DNA of 39,704 bases from Deltaproteobacteria bacterium (GTDB lineage: Bacteria; Desulfobacterota; Deferrimicrobia; J040). The notes under the pieces were generated by a model. That model searched no databases. It was not told where the DNA came from and saw only the letters and a list, made by a program, of their open reading frames with translations. Within the stretch, counting starts at the first letter, position 1. Every line of letters starts with the position of its first letter. A program made the position numbers and the translations under genes. This document shows positions 7,201 through 15,557 of this stretch, piece after piece. The stretch spans positions 1-39,704 of the forward strand of contig RFHC01000059.1 in the NCBI GenBank assembly GCA_003696505.1, in the 5' to 3' direction.

Positions 7201-8136
7201 ATGGGCCCGGCAGAGAAGGAAGAAAACCTCACCTACCATCCCATCCGGGGGTGGGCATACAGGGCACCGTGGGTCACCGCCGCGGTGGCCTCCCTCCTTC
7301 ACGCGACCGGAGGTCTCCTCCTCACCGCCGGGAAAACCTACCCCTCCTTCTTCCTCCTCTCCATGTCACTCCTCCTCCACCTCATGGACAGCGGGGGCTA
7401 CCCCCTGCTCAACGCCCTGGCGGGGAAGGCGCCCATCACGCTCTACGGGAGATTTTCCCGGGGACTGGACCCGACGCCTCAGGCCGTCATCTTCCTCCAC
7501 CCGGCAGGACCGGGGAAAAGTGGCGGCATGTCCCGATTCTTCTACCGCACGGGCTTTGCCGGCGGAGCGGGGCTCTGGGTTCTCGCTCTGGGACGGTTGC
7601 TCGGATTGTCCGGAGGAGAGACGGCAGGACTCATCCTTATCCTCTTTTCAGCCGCCGGAGTCCTCGGCGGAGGAGTCTGGACCCTCTCACCTCCCGGGAG
7701 GGACACGCGGGAGCCCCTCGCCCGCCTCTCTCAGATTCTCCGCCCCAGGGAGAAACAGGTATGGGTGGTCATCCTCGAGGAGAAGGGAGTCCCGCAGATC
7801 GTCCCCTTCCTGAGAAAATACCGTTCCCTCCTCCTCCCCGTCCCCCTCTACTTCGTCAGCCTCTCCGCTGACCAGCCCGAGGAAGCGGTATTCCTCCAGG
7901 AGAGGATGGGTATCATCTCGGCGCGGGGGAAGGGTGAAAAAATCCTCCCCCGACTGGAGGAGACGCTGAAACACGAGGGTTTCACACCCCTCCGCCGGAA
8001 GGACCGATTCGACCCCGTGGCGCACGCCGCCATCAGCCGGGGATTCTTCACCGTCTCCGTCACCTTCCACCCCGGCGCCGCCCCCGAGAAGATGAGAGAT
8101 GCTCTCGTCGAGTCCGTCGAGAGGACCAAGTCTTGA
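7201..8136 (+). CDS. Membrane protein of unknown function with four predicted helices
   Basis: I do not recognise this 311-residue protein with confidence. Hydrophobic segments lie at about 24-42, 47-62, 117-136 and 141-161. A soluble C-terminal half (about 185-310) looks like alternating strands and helices (VWVVILEEKG, LYFVSLS, GFFTVSVTF). The segment VIFLHPAG (97-104) before the second helix pair faintly recalls M28 peptidases that have a membrane hairpin inserted after their first metal histidine, but the other metal ligands are not evident, so any kinship would be to a degenerate, probably non-catalytic form. The gene stands alone between divergent and downstream promoters. No Shine-Dalgarno site precedes its ATG. 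Confidence 0.65.
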   Translation: MGPAEKEENLTYHPIRGWAYRAPWVTAAVASLLHATGGLLLTAGKTYPSFFLLSMSLLLHLMDSGGYPLLNALAGKAPITLYGRFSRGLDPTPQAVIFLHPAGPGKSGGMSRFFYRTGFAGGAGLWVLALGRLLGLSGGETAGLILILFSAAGVLGGGVWTLSPPGRDTREPLARLSQILRPREKQVWVVILEEKGVPQIVPFLRKYRSLLLPVPLYFVSLSADQPEEAVFLQERMGIISARGKGEKILPRLEETLKHEGFTPLRRKDRFDPVAHAAISRGFFTVSVTFHPGAAPEKMRDALVESVERTKS

Positions 8137-8165
8137 AAAATACTGTAAAAACTCCCCTTCTCTCT

Positions 8166-8193
8166 TTGACATCTTAAAGACAGGTAGTATATT
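8166..8193 (+). promoter_or_regulatory. Sigma-70-type promoter of gap-tpiA-secG
   Basis: Consensus TTGACA at 8166-8171 is followed after 16 bases by TATATT (8188-8193); an overlapping alternative is TATTAT at 8190-8195 with 18-base spacing. The region is distinctly AT-richer than its surroundings and lies about 70 bases before the gap start. Confidence 0.75.
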
Positions 8194-8260
8194 ATCTGCT
8201 AACGGAAAAGCGCTCTTTTTCACGGCACTTCCCTTTATAAAGAAAACTTACAGGAGGTGA

Positions 8261-9262
<1,002 letters not shown>

Positions 9263-9272
9263 GGGGGAGAAG

Positions 9273-10031
9273 GTGAGACGCCCGATAATCGCCGGCAACT
9301 GGAAAATGCACAAGACGGCGAGGGAAACGGCCGAGTTCGCCGAGGCCTTCATTCCCCGCATAGCCGACGTGAGGGATGTGGAGGTGGTTATCGCCCCTCC
9401 TTACACGTCCATCGCGACCCTGGCTGAAAAAGCCCGGGGGACGAACCTCCGCGTGGGTGCCCAGAACATGCACCAGGAAGACCAGGGAGCGTTCACCGGG
9501 GAAATTTCCGCCCCCATGCTGAAAGAGCTGGGGGTGGAATACGTCATCATCGGTCACTCCGAGAGGAGGGCGTACTACGGGGAAACCGATGAGGGAGTGA
9601 ACCTGAAGGTGAAAAAGGCCCTGGCCTCGGGCCTCACGCCCATCATGTGCGTGGGGGAGACTCTGGAGGAGAGGGAGAAAGACGCCACGGCCGATGTGGT
9701 CCGACTTCAGGTGGAAGAAGGATTAAAAGGGGTCGTTCCGGGCGACGGGGAAAAACTGGTCATCGCCTACGAGCCGGTGTGGGCTATCGGCACGGGGAAA
9801 ACAGCCACGCCCGACCAGGCCCAGGAAGTTCATTCCCTTATCCGGAAAATCCTGGGGAAACTCTTCGGGGAGGAAACGGCGAAAAAGGTCCGGATACTCT
9901 ACGGAGGGTCCGTCAAGCCGGAGAACATCGCTTCCCTGATGGCCCAGGAGGATATCGACGGGGCGCTCGTGGGCGGCGCAAGTTTGAAGGTGGACTCTTT
10001 CGAAAAAATAGTAAAATACTACGAACCCTGA
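9273..10031 (+). CDS. tpiA: Triosephosphate isomerase
   Basis: A 252-residue TIM-barrel enzyme interconverting dihydroxyacetone phosphate and glyceraldehyde 3-phosphate. Catalytic residues are all present: K11 in AGNWKMHK, H95 in IGHSERR, E167 in YEPVWAIGTGK. The phosphate-binding GGSV is near the C-terminus. The start is GTG at 9273 with GGGGGAGAAG just upstream; the next codons match the family's usual N-terminus (RRPIIAGNWK). It is co-transcribed with gap and secG. Confidence 0.98.
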   Translation: MRRPIIAGNWKMHKTARETAEFAEAFIPRIADVRDVEVVIAPPYTSIATLAEKARGTNLRVGAQNMHQEDQGAFTGEISAPMLKELGVEYVIIGHSERRAYYGETDEGVNLKVKKALASGLTPIMCVGETLEEREKDATADVVRLQVEEGLKGVVPGDGEKLVIAYEPVWAIGTGKTATPDQAQEVHSLIRKILGKLFGEETAKKVRILYGGSVKPENIASLMAQEDIDGALVGGASLKVDSFEKIVKYYEP

Positions 10032-10050
10032 CCGGAGGTAACTGTTCAAG

Positions 10051-10425
10051 ATGTACACTTTCATCCTCATCGTGCACATCATCGTGTCGGTCGTGCTCGT
10101 TGCCGTCGTCCTGATGCAGACGGGGAAAGGAGCTGAACTGGGCGCCATGTTCGGGGGAGGCGCGTCCCAGACCATCTTCGGTCCAACGGGACCGACGGGT
10201 CTCCTCGGGAAGATAACTGCCATCGCTGCGGTTATCTTCATGCTCACGTCCCTCTCCCTGGCGTACATGTCGAGCCACGCCGGGAAAGAGACGGTGATGG
10301 AGAAAGCCCCCGCTCAGACGCAGCAGGCACCGCCCGCCCAGATGCCTCAACCGCCGGCTCAAACCCCAGCGCAATCTCCAGCCCCGGCACCGGAAACGCC
10401 CGGAGCACCAGCGCAGCAGAAATAA
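10051..10425 (+). CDS. secG: Preprotein translocase subunit SecG
   Basis: The 124-residue protein has two transmembrane helices (about 3-22 and 52-72). They are joined by the conserved SecG loop with MQTGKGAELGAMFGGG and the FGPTG motif. SecG assists SecYE in protein export. The C-terminal 45 residues are a low-complexity tail rich in Pro, Gln and Ala, which is common but not conserved in SecG. A GGAGGT site lies 11 bases before the ATG. The tpiA-secG linkage is widespread in bacteria and supports both calls. Confidence 0.95.
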   Translation: MYTFILIVHIIVSVVLVAVVLMQTGKGAELGAMFGGGASQTIFGPTGPTGLLGKITAIAAVIFMLTSLSLAYMSSHAGKETVMEKAPAQTQQAPPAQMPQPPAQTPAQSPAPAPETPGAPAQQK

Positions 10426-10459
10426 CGAGAAACTGAGGGAAATTTTCGGGGAGGCTCTC

Positions 10460-11140
10460 TCAGAGGGGGAGTCTCCCCGTCCTTTTCCACTCGGCCCTGC
10501 ACAGGACCGTGAGGTTGTGTGCCTGCCTGAGGGGCTCGGGAATCCTGTACTTTCCCGTCACCGAAATGACGAGTTTCACTGAGGACTCCAGGTCCGTGAG
10601 GTGGCCGGGAGAGACGAAGACGGGTTTAACCCCGGGCCTCGTCCTCAGGACGGCGCCCGCCACCTCCCCATTCACCCTGAGGGGCGTCCACTTTCCCTTC
10701 TCGTCGGGAGGCGGGTCGAAGGTCCCCACCAGTTTCTTCTTGGCCACCCCGATTGTGGGAATTCCGGATACGACTCCCAGGTGTGAGGCCACCCCAAACC
10801 CCCTCGGATGGGCGATTCCGTGTCCGTCCACCAGCAGGACATCCGGAGTTATTTCCACTCCGGCCAGTGTATCGAGGATGATGGGGACCTCGCGGAATGC
10901 GAGGTATCCGGGGATGTAAGGGAAATCGGTTACTCCCGCCCTGGCTCTCTTCTCTACAGGGACCAGGTCTGGATAAGAGAAGAGGACCACCGTGGCGAAG
11001 ACGGTGTCCCTCGTCCCCAGGTAGGAGACGTCGACGGCGCCGACACTCCGAATTCGCTCAAGAGGAAGGGGCAGAAGTCGGAGAGACCTTTTCAGCCTCT
11101 CCTGAATTTTCCTCGCTCCCTCGACGAGTGGTCCCGCCAT
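10460..11140 (-). CDS. nfi: Endonuclease V (deoxyinosine-specific)
   Basis: The 226-residue protein matches endonuclease V, which nicks DNA near deoxyinosine produced by adenine deamination. Metal and catalytic residues are in place: D37 (AVDVSY), E84 (YIPGYLAFRE), D105 with nearby H107 and H111 (LLVDGHGIAHP), and H120. The Y75 wedge region PYIPGYL is intact. The ATG at 11140 has no visible ribosome site and lies only 13 bases after the csp terminator hairpin on the same strand. Expression therefore requires read-through or an unrecognised promoter, unless the true start is further inside. The gene converges on secG across 34 bases. Confidence 0.93.
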   Translation of the reverse strand: MAGPLVEGARKIQERLKRSLRLLPLPLERIRSVGAVDVSYLGTRDTVFATVVLFSYPDLVPVEKRARAGVTDFPYIPGYLAFREVPIILDTLAGVEITPDVLLVDGHGIAHPRGFGVASHLGVVSGIPTIGVAKKKLVGTFDPPPDEKGKWTPLRVNGEVAGAVLRTRPGVKPVFVSPGHLTDLESSVKLVISVTGKYRIPEPLRQAHNLTVLCRAEWKRTGRLPL

Positions 11141-11153
11141 CGATGAATACGAA

Positions 11154-11179
11154 AAACCCCGGCCCGCGGGCCGGGGTTT
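11154..11179 (-). terminator. Rho-independent terminator of the cold-shock gene
   Basis: A perfect 26-base GC-rich palindrome (AAACCCCGGCCCG and its complement) is followed on the minus strand by TTTTTCG. It lies 25 bases after the csp stop and only 13 bases before the nfi start codon. Confidence 0.85.
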
Positions 11180-11204
11180 GAAAGTTTCGTCGCTTCCGAT
11201 TCCT

Positions 11205-11408
11205 TCAGGAAACCTTCACGACGTTCGCGGCCTGAGGGCCTTTAGGTCCTTCGGTGATTTCGAATTCGACGATTTCACCTTCCTTGAGGGACTTAAAACC
11301 CTCCTGCTGAATGGCAGAAAAGTGGACGAAAACGTCCGGACCGTCTTCCTGTTCAATGAATCCGTAGCCCTTGGAATCATTGAACCACTTTACACGACCT
11401 CTTACCAC
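11205..11408 (-). CDS. csp: Cold-shock domain protein, CspA family
   Basis: A 67-residue single cold-shock domain. RNP1 (KGYGFIE) and RNP2 (VFVHFSAI) single-strand-binding motifs are both intact. I chose GTG 11408 because AAAGGAGGT lies eight bases upstream and the product then begins VRGRVKWFN as usual; a longer frame to 11441 adds residues foreign to the family. These proteins are RNA chaperones that melt secondary structure and can act as antiterminators. A strong promoter leaves a leader of about 70 bases. The small periplasmic protein gene is divergent. Confidence 0.95.
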   Translation of the reverse strand: MVRGRVKWFNDSKGYGFIEQEDGPDVFVHFSAIQQEGFKSLKEGEIVEFEITEGPKGPQAANVVKVS

Positions 11409-11484
11409 GTGCCTGTACCTCCTTTGTGTTTCTCCCCGCACAAACCCGTTCTCCGTGAAGAAGCGCGCCTGTGCAGATACTCGC

Positions 11485-11514
11485 AGGGTATCAGTGAGTC
11501 ATCCTCCCTGTCAA
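11485..11514 (-). promoter_or_regulatory. Sigma-70-type promoter of the cold-shock gene
   Basis: On the minus strand TTGACA (11509-11514) is followed after 18 bases by TACCCT (11485-11490). Predicted transcription begins near 11478, giving a leader of about 70 bases before the csp GTG. Confidence 0.65.
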
Positions 11515-11593
11515 GAATTTTCCCGTGAAACCAACTCCCCACATCGGGGTTTACACTTCCAGATGGAGGACAAAACGAAAGGAGGTCAAGAAG

Positions 11594-11908
11594 ATGAAGA
11601 AACTGCTCGGAATTCTTCTGGCAGCTGTTTTCACGGTCACCCTCGTCTCGCCCGCACTGGCCATCGGACCTGTCGGGAAGAGGCAGATTCGCCAGCAGAA
11701 GAGAATCCACCAGGGAATCCGGTCCGGACAGCTCACCCCCCGGGAAGCGTTCCGGCTCGAGAAGGAGCAGGTGAGAATCCAGAGGACGAAGAGACGTTTC
11801 CTCTCCGACGGCGACCTCACCTGCCGTGAGAGGGTGAGACTCCACATGATGCAGGACAGGGCCTCCCGCCACATCTACCGCCTGAAGCACAACGACAGGA
11901 CCAGGTAA
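11594..11908 (+). CDS. Small, highly basic exported protein with an internal repeat; function unknown
   Basis: The 104-residue precursor starts with a clear Sec signal peptide (MKKLLGILLAAV, cleavage probably after SPALA). The mature part is Arg/Lys/Gln-rich and seems to hold two copies of a segment of about 28 residues. The first is around SGQLTPREAFRLEKEQ and the second around DGDLTCRERVRLHMMQ. Each has the pattern G-x-L-T-x-R-E-x-x-R-L. The second copy resembles the distal half of an EF-hand loop. I recall similar small periplasmic proteins in Deltaproteobacteria, but no function. The ATG was chosen for AAAGGAGGT eight or nine bases upstream; the frame opens earlier, at 11525. It is divergent from csp and followed by a strong hairpin. 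Confidence 0.8.
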   Translation: MKKLLGILLAAVFTVTLVSPALAIGPVGKRQIRQQKRIHQGIRSGQLTPREAFRLEKEQVRIQRTKRRFLSDGDLTCRERVRLHMMQDRASRHIYRLKHNDRTR

Positions 11909-11919
11909 CCCCCCTTCGA

Positions 11920-11943
11920 GGCGGGGAGAAAATCCTCCCCGCC
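11920..11943 (+). terminator. GC-rich hairpin after the small exported protein gene
   Basis: A perfect 9-bp stem (GGCGGGGAG/CTCCCCGCC) with a 6-base loop begins 12 bases after the stop. It lacks a T-run, so it may be a weak or Rho-assisted terminator, or a 3' stabiliser. Confidence 0.55.
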
Positions 11944-11960
11944 CCCTCCCCTCTCCTGTC

Positions 11961-11989
11961 TCGACAGCATTTCCCTCCCGGAGTATGAT
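11961..11989 (+). promoter_or_regulatory. Sigma-70-type promoter of dedA-DUF2062
   Basis: TCGACA (11961-11966), 17 bases, TATGAT (11984-11989): five of six consensus matches in each box at ideal spacing. The expected transcription start is near 11996, upstream of the ribosome site GGGGAGG. Confidence 0.7.
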
Positions 11990-12021
11990 GTTTCCCCGAC
12001 ACCACCAGCGGGGAGGCCGGT

Positions 12022-12660
12022 GTGGCCTACAGACTCTTCGAATTCATCGCCGGACTCATCATCTCCTTCATCGACAAGACGGGGCTCATCGGCATCTTTT
12101 CCCTCATGAGTCTGGAGAGCGCCTGCATACCCATCCCGTCAGAAGTCATCATGCCCTTCGGGGGTTTTCTGGCTGCACAGGGACGATTCTCTCTCCTCGC
12201 CGTCGCTCTCGCCGGGACCCTGGGATGTCTCTTCGGGTCAATTCCTGCCTACTTCCTCGGGGCCTACGGGGGGAGACCTCTCATAGAGAAATACGGACGA
12301 TACGTTCTCATCTCACGGAGGGACCTGGACCTGGCCGACCGGTGGTTTGAGAGATACGGGGAGGCAACGATTTTCGTCTGCCGCCTCCTCCCCGTGGTGA
12401 GGACGTTTATCGCCTTCCCCGCAGGCGTCGCCCGGATGAACTTCACCCGATTCTCAATCTACACCCTGCTCGGGTCCTTTCCCTGGTGTCTCGGACTGGC
12501 GTGGGTTGGCTTCAAACTGGGAGAGCACTGGACGGTCGTGCGGGAATACTTTCACAGGTTCGACCTCCTCATTCTCGCCGTCATCGTCATCCTCGCCGGT
12601 CTCTACGTCTACCGCCACGTGAAAAACGAACGCTCCCTGAGGGAGGAAGGGGGAGAGTGA
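12022..12660 (+). CDS. DedA family (SNARE-associated/VTT domain) membrane protein
   Basis: The 212-residue polytopic protein has the DedA signatures: ESACIPIPSEVIMP near 36-49, a GSIPAYFLGAYGG re-entrant segment, and RLLPVVRTFIAFPAGVARM around 120-138 (the R-x-x-P-x-x-R and A-G motif). Family members act in lipid flipping and proton-motive-force homeostasis in the inner membrane. GTG 12022 is preceded by GGGGAGG. Its stop overlaps the GTG of the DUF2062 gene (GTGA at 12657-12660). Confidence 0.92.
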   Translation: MAYRLFEFIAGLIISFIDKTGLIGIFSLMSLESACIPIPSEVIMPFGGFLAAQGRFSLLAVALAGTLGCLFGSIPAYFLGAYGGRPLIEKYGRYVLISRRDLDLADRWFERYGEATIFVCRLLPVVRTFIAFPAGVARMNFTRFSIYTLLGSFPWCLGLAWVGFKLGEHWTVVREYFHRFDLLILAVIVILAGLYVYRHVKNERSLREEGGE

Positions 12661-13130
12661 GGGGAAGGGACTGGAAAGAAAAGAGTTCTCGCTACCTCCG
12701 TTACATCTACCTCCGCCTCGTCCGCGTCCACGACACTCCCCACCGGGTCGCAGCGGGATTCTCCCTCGGGGTCTTCCTCGGCGTCTTCCCCACCTTCGGA
12801 ATCGCCATCCCCCTCTCCTATCTCCTTGCCACCCTCTTCCGGGTCAACAGGGGCGCCGCTATCGTGGGGTCTCTCATCATGAATCCCGTGACGACTCCCC
12901 TCTTCTGGTCAGCCAGCGCCGCAGTGGGAGGGTTTCTCTTTCGGGAGGACGCAGAGAAGATTCTCCGCCTCTGGAAGGAGGGGGAGAGACTCTGGTCTCT
13001 CACGAGGGGGACGCTCATTTACCTGGCAGGAAACACCATCGTCTCCCTCGTCGTCTCGGCCGTCTCTTACGGCGCCGCTTACGTGGCGGTGAAGAAGTAC
13101 CGGGAAAGGAAAGCCTCAGAGTCCCGATAG
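12657..13130 (+). CDS. DUF2062 membrane protein
   Basis: A 157-residue protein with the DUF2062 pattern: an amphipathic N-terminus, then HDTPHRVAAGFSLGVFLG and FPTFGI (about 25-48), a helix pair, NPVTTPLFW around 76-84, and a C-terminal membrane helix. No biochemical function is established to my knowledge; some relatives are fused to glycosyltransferases. The start is the GTG overlapping the dedA stop, with GGAAGGGGGAGA as ribosome site, so translation is coupled. The gene ends inside the convergent TPR gene (15-base overlap). Confidence 0.85.
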   Translation: MRGRDWKEKSSRYLRYIYLRLVRVHDTPHRVAAGFSLGVFLGVFPTFGIAIPLSYLLATLFRVNRGAAIVGSLIMNPVTTPLFWSASAAVGGFLFREDAEKILRLWKEGERLWSLTRGTLIYLAGNTIVSLVVSAVSYGAAYVAVKKYRERKASESR

Positions 13131-13439
13131 GCGGTTCAGCTTCTCCCTGGCGGCTGCGCTTTCGGGATGCTTTTTAAGGACAGTCTGGTAGACTTCTTTC
13201 GCCTTTTCCGGCTCATTGTGGAGCTCGTGGATGAGAGCGATGTTGAGGAGCGCCTCCTCGTTGTCCGGGTCTATCTCGAGGACCTTCTCGAACCTCTCCC
13301 GTGCCTCGTCGAACTTCCTGTTGACGTAGTAGAACTTCCCCATCTCCAGGAGATTCTCAATCTCCTTTCCCTTCTCCTCCGACCCTGGAGAGGTCCCCTT
13401 TTCCCCTTCCTTCATCTCCTCTCTCTTCTCGTCGCTCAT
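13116..13439 (-). CDS. Small TPR-repeat protein
   Basis: A 107-residue soluble protein. After an acidic, charged N-terminal stretch (1-25) there are two clear tetratricopeptide repeats, one with FEKVLEIDPDNEEALLNIA and one with AKEVYQTVLKKHPESAAA, plus a partial helix at about 26-45. TPRs mediate protein-protein contacts. It lies 13 bases after ktrA on the same strand, so it may belong to the potassium-uptake operon, but no functional link can be read from the sequence. Confidence 0.8.
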   Translation of the reverse strand: MSDEKREEMKEGEKGTSPGSEEKGKEIENLLEMGKFYYVNRKFDEARERFEKVLEIDPDNEEALLNIALIHELHNEPEKAKEVYQTVLKKHPESAAAREKLNRLSGL

Positions 13440-13452
13440 GGAGGGCTCTCCG

Positions 13453-14142
13453 TCAAATCAACTTCGACAGTTTCTGGAACTTTCTGTTCTCCCCGAGGAC
13501 GACGAGGACGTCTCCCGCCTCGATTTTGTCGTCCGCGCTGGGGGAAATGATGGTCTCCTCCCGGTATGAGGTCTCCCCTTCGTCCTCGATGGTGGGGACT
13601 TTCCGCCTGATGGCCAGGACGTTCATGTTGTAGCGGGCACGGATTCCGATTTCCTTCAGGGATTTCCCCTGGAACTCCTTCGGAGCGGGAATCTCGGCTA
13701 TGCTGTATTCTTCCGAAAGCTGGATAAAATCGTGCACCGTGGGCATAACGAGGGAGTTGGCGAGGCGCCGCCCCATCTCCCGCTCGGGGAAAATCACCTT
13801 GCTCACTCCCAGGTTGACGAGTATCCGGGCGTGAAGGTCGGTTATCGCCTTGGCCACGATTTCTTTCACTCCCAGTTCTTTCAGTATCATCACGGCCAGG
13901 ACGCTCGACTCGATGTCTTCGCCGATGCTCACCACAGCGACGTCCACATTCTGAATTCCTATTGATTTCAAACCTTTTTCGTCCGTCGCGTCCATGGCGA
14001 CTGCGAAGGTGGCGATGTCGCTGATTTTCTGCACCTTCTCCTCATCCCTGTCGATGGCCAGGACCTCGGCCCCCTTCCGGATGAGGGTCTCCGCCACGGA
14101 GTACCCGAACCTTCCCAGACCGATGACGGCAAACTGCCTCAT
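13453..14142 (-). CDS. ktrA: Potassium uptake regulatory subunit KtrA/TrkA (RCK domain)
   Basis: A 229-residue cytoplasmic RCK protein. The N-terminal Rossmann domain (IGLGRFGYSVAETL at 7-20) binds nucleotide, and D31/D33 follow the second strand. The C-terminal RCK_C domain (about 140-229) ends in AGDVLVVLGE. KtrA forms an octameric ring that gates the KtrB channel in response to ATP/ADP. It has one RCK unit, not the doubled form of E. coli TrkA, which fits a Ktr system. It lies seven bases after ktrB. Confidence 0.92.
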   Translation of the reverse strand: MRQFAVIGLGRFGYSVAETLIRKGAEVLAIDRDEEKVQKISDIATFAVAMDATDEKGLKSIGIQNVDVAVVSIGEDIESSVLAVMILKELGVKEIVAKAITDLHARILVNLGVSKVIFPEREMGRRLANSLVMPTVHDFIQLSEEYSIAEIPAPKEFQGKSLKEIGIRARYNMNVLAIRRKVPTIEDEGETSYREETIISPSADDKIEAGDVLVVLGENRKFQKLSKLI

Positions 14143-14149
14143 AAAAGCC

Positions 14150-15514
14150 TCAACCGACGAGGATTTTCCCTTCAGGATATTTATACACCCTCACCTCACC
14201 TTTGTAAATAAAGGCGGACCCGATGGTGAGGGGCCCGAGGCGGCCCGTAAACATGAGAATAATTATCATTAATTTGCCGATGGGACCGAAATTCGCAACC
14301 AGGGAGAGGTTTCCGCCGTTGCCCGTTGAGAGGCCCACCGTCCCGAATGCGGAAACACACTCGAAGAGGGTAGAAATGAGAGGCCCCTTCTCGACGAGGA
14401 GGACCACGGCCGTGCCGGCGACGATGAAAAACATAGCGGAGGTGCCGATGAAAAAGGAGCGCGCCACCATCTCCGGGGGAATCTCCCTCCGGAAGAGAGT
14501 GGTATCCCTCTGCCCCCTCATCGTGCACCAGAGGGCCGTGCACATGACGGAAAACGTGGACGTTTTTATCCCCCCTCCCGTCCCCCCGGGCGAGGCCCCG
14601 ATGAACATGAGGAGGATGAAGGCAAAGAGCGTCGGGTAGGCAAGCCTCCCCACGTCCACGGTATTAAACCCCGCCGTCCTCGTCGTCACCGACTGGAAGA
14701 GGGAGACCATGACCTTCCGGTGGAAGGGGAGGCCGGCCAGCGACCCGGGATTTCCCCCCTCGACGAGGAGGAAGAGGAGGGTCCCCCCCGTGATGAGTAT
14801 CCCCGTGGCCACGAGGACCACCTTCGTGTGGAAGGAGAGGCGCACCACCTGTCCCGTGAAAAAGCGGTAGAGGTCGCTTATGACGATGTACCCTATCCCC
14901 CCCAGGACAATGAGGAGGATGATGGTGAGGTTTACCGTCACGTCGCCCTGAAACCGGGCGAGGTTATCGGGGAATGAGGAAAAGCCGGCGTTGTTGAAGG
15001 CCGAAACCGCCTGGAAAACGGCGTGAAAAGCGGCATCCTTCGGGCCCATCTGGGGAAGCCAGTTGAAGAAGAGGATTGTGGCGCCGATAATTTCGAGCGA
15101 GACGGTGATAGTGAAAATCGTCTTTGTAAACCGGACGAGCCCTTCCAGAGAGAGGACGTTGTAAGCCTCCGCCATGATGAGGCGGTCCCTCAGGGAAATC
15201 CTCTTCCCGATGAGGAGGGAGATGATGGTGGAGAGGGTCATGTACCCGAGTCCGCCGGCCTGGATGAGGAGGAGAATGACCACTTTTCCGAAGAGGGAGA
15301 AGTCGGTGGCCGTATTCTTCGTAATGAGCCCCGTCACGCAGACAGCCGAGGTGGAGGTGAAGAGGGCATCGATGAGGGGAATCGACCTCCCCGTGGACGA
15401 CGAGATGGGGAGGGAGAGGAGGAGCGTCCCCACGGCAATCATGGAGAGGAAACCGGCCACGAGGATTCGGGCCGGCCGTATCGGTTTTCCTCCGTCTTTT
15501 TCCCTCTTCACCAC
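14150..15514 (-). CDS. ktrB: Potassium uptake transporter subunit KtrB/TrkH
   Basis: The 454-residue membrane protein has four pore-loop repeats. Their filter segments are visible: VCVTGL, FNNAGF, TRTAGF and FGTVGLSTG, each with the conserved glycine of the K+ selectivity filter. The gate loop SPGGTGGGIKT is also present. Length fits KtrB/KtrD rather than the longer TrkH. It mediates Na+-dependent or H+-dependent K+ uptake with KtrA, whose gene follows. The GTG start at 15514 (GTGGTGAAG) has an AGG-containing site about ten bases upstream. Confidence 0.93.
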   Translation of the reverse strand: MVKREKDGGKPIRPARILVAGFLSMIAVGTLLLSLPISSSTGRSIPLIDALFTSTSAVCVTGLITKNTATDFSLFGKVVILLLIQAGGLGYMTLSTIISLLIGKRISLRDRLIMAEAYNVLSLEGLVRFTKTIFTITVSLEIIGATILFFNWLPQMGPKDAAFHAVFQAVSAFNNAGFSSFPDNLARFQGDVTVNLTIILLIVLGGIGYIVISDLYRFFTGQVVRLSFHTKVVLVATGILITGGTLLFLLVEGGNPGSLAGLPFHRKVMVSLFQSVTTRTAGFNTVDVGRLAYPTLFAFILLMFIGASPGGTGGGIKTSTFSVMCTALWCTMRGQRDTTLFRREIPPEMVARSFFIGTSAMFFIVAGTAVVLLVEKGPLISTLFECVSAFGTVGLSTGNGGNLSLVANFGPIGKLMIIILMFTGRLGPLTIGSAFIYKGEVRVYKYPEGKILVG

Positions 15515-15557
15515 CGATTCCTGCCCCCTTCCGGCCTCTTAAATTGCAAAGATACCT

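Noticed and set aside
11525-11593. Longer start for the small exported protein
   Set aside because: It would place 23 charged residues before the signal peptide; ATG 11594 has a strong ribosome site.
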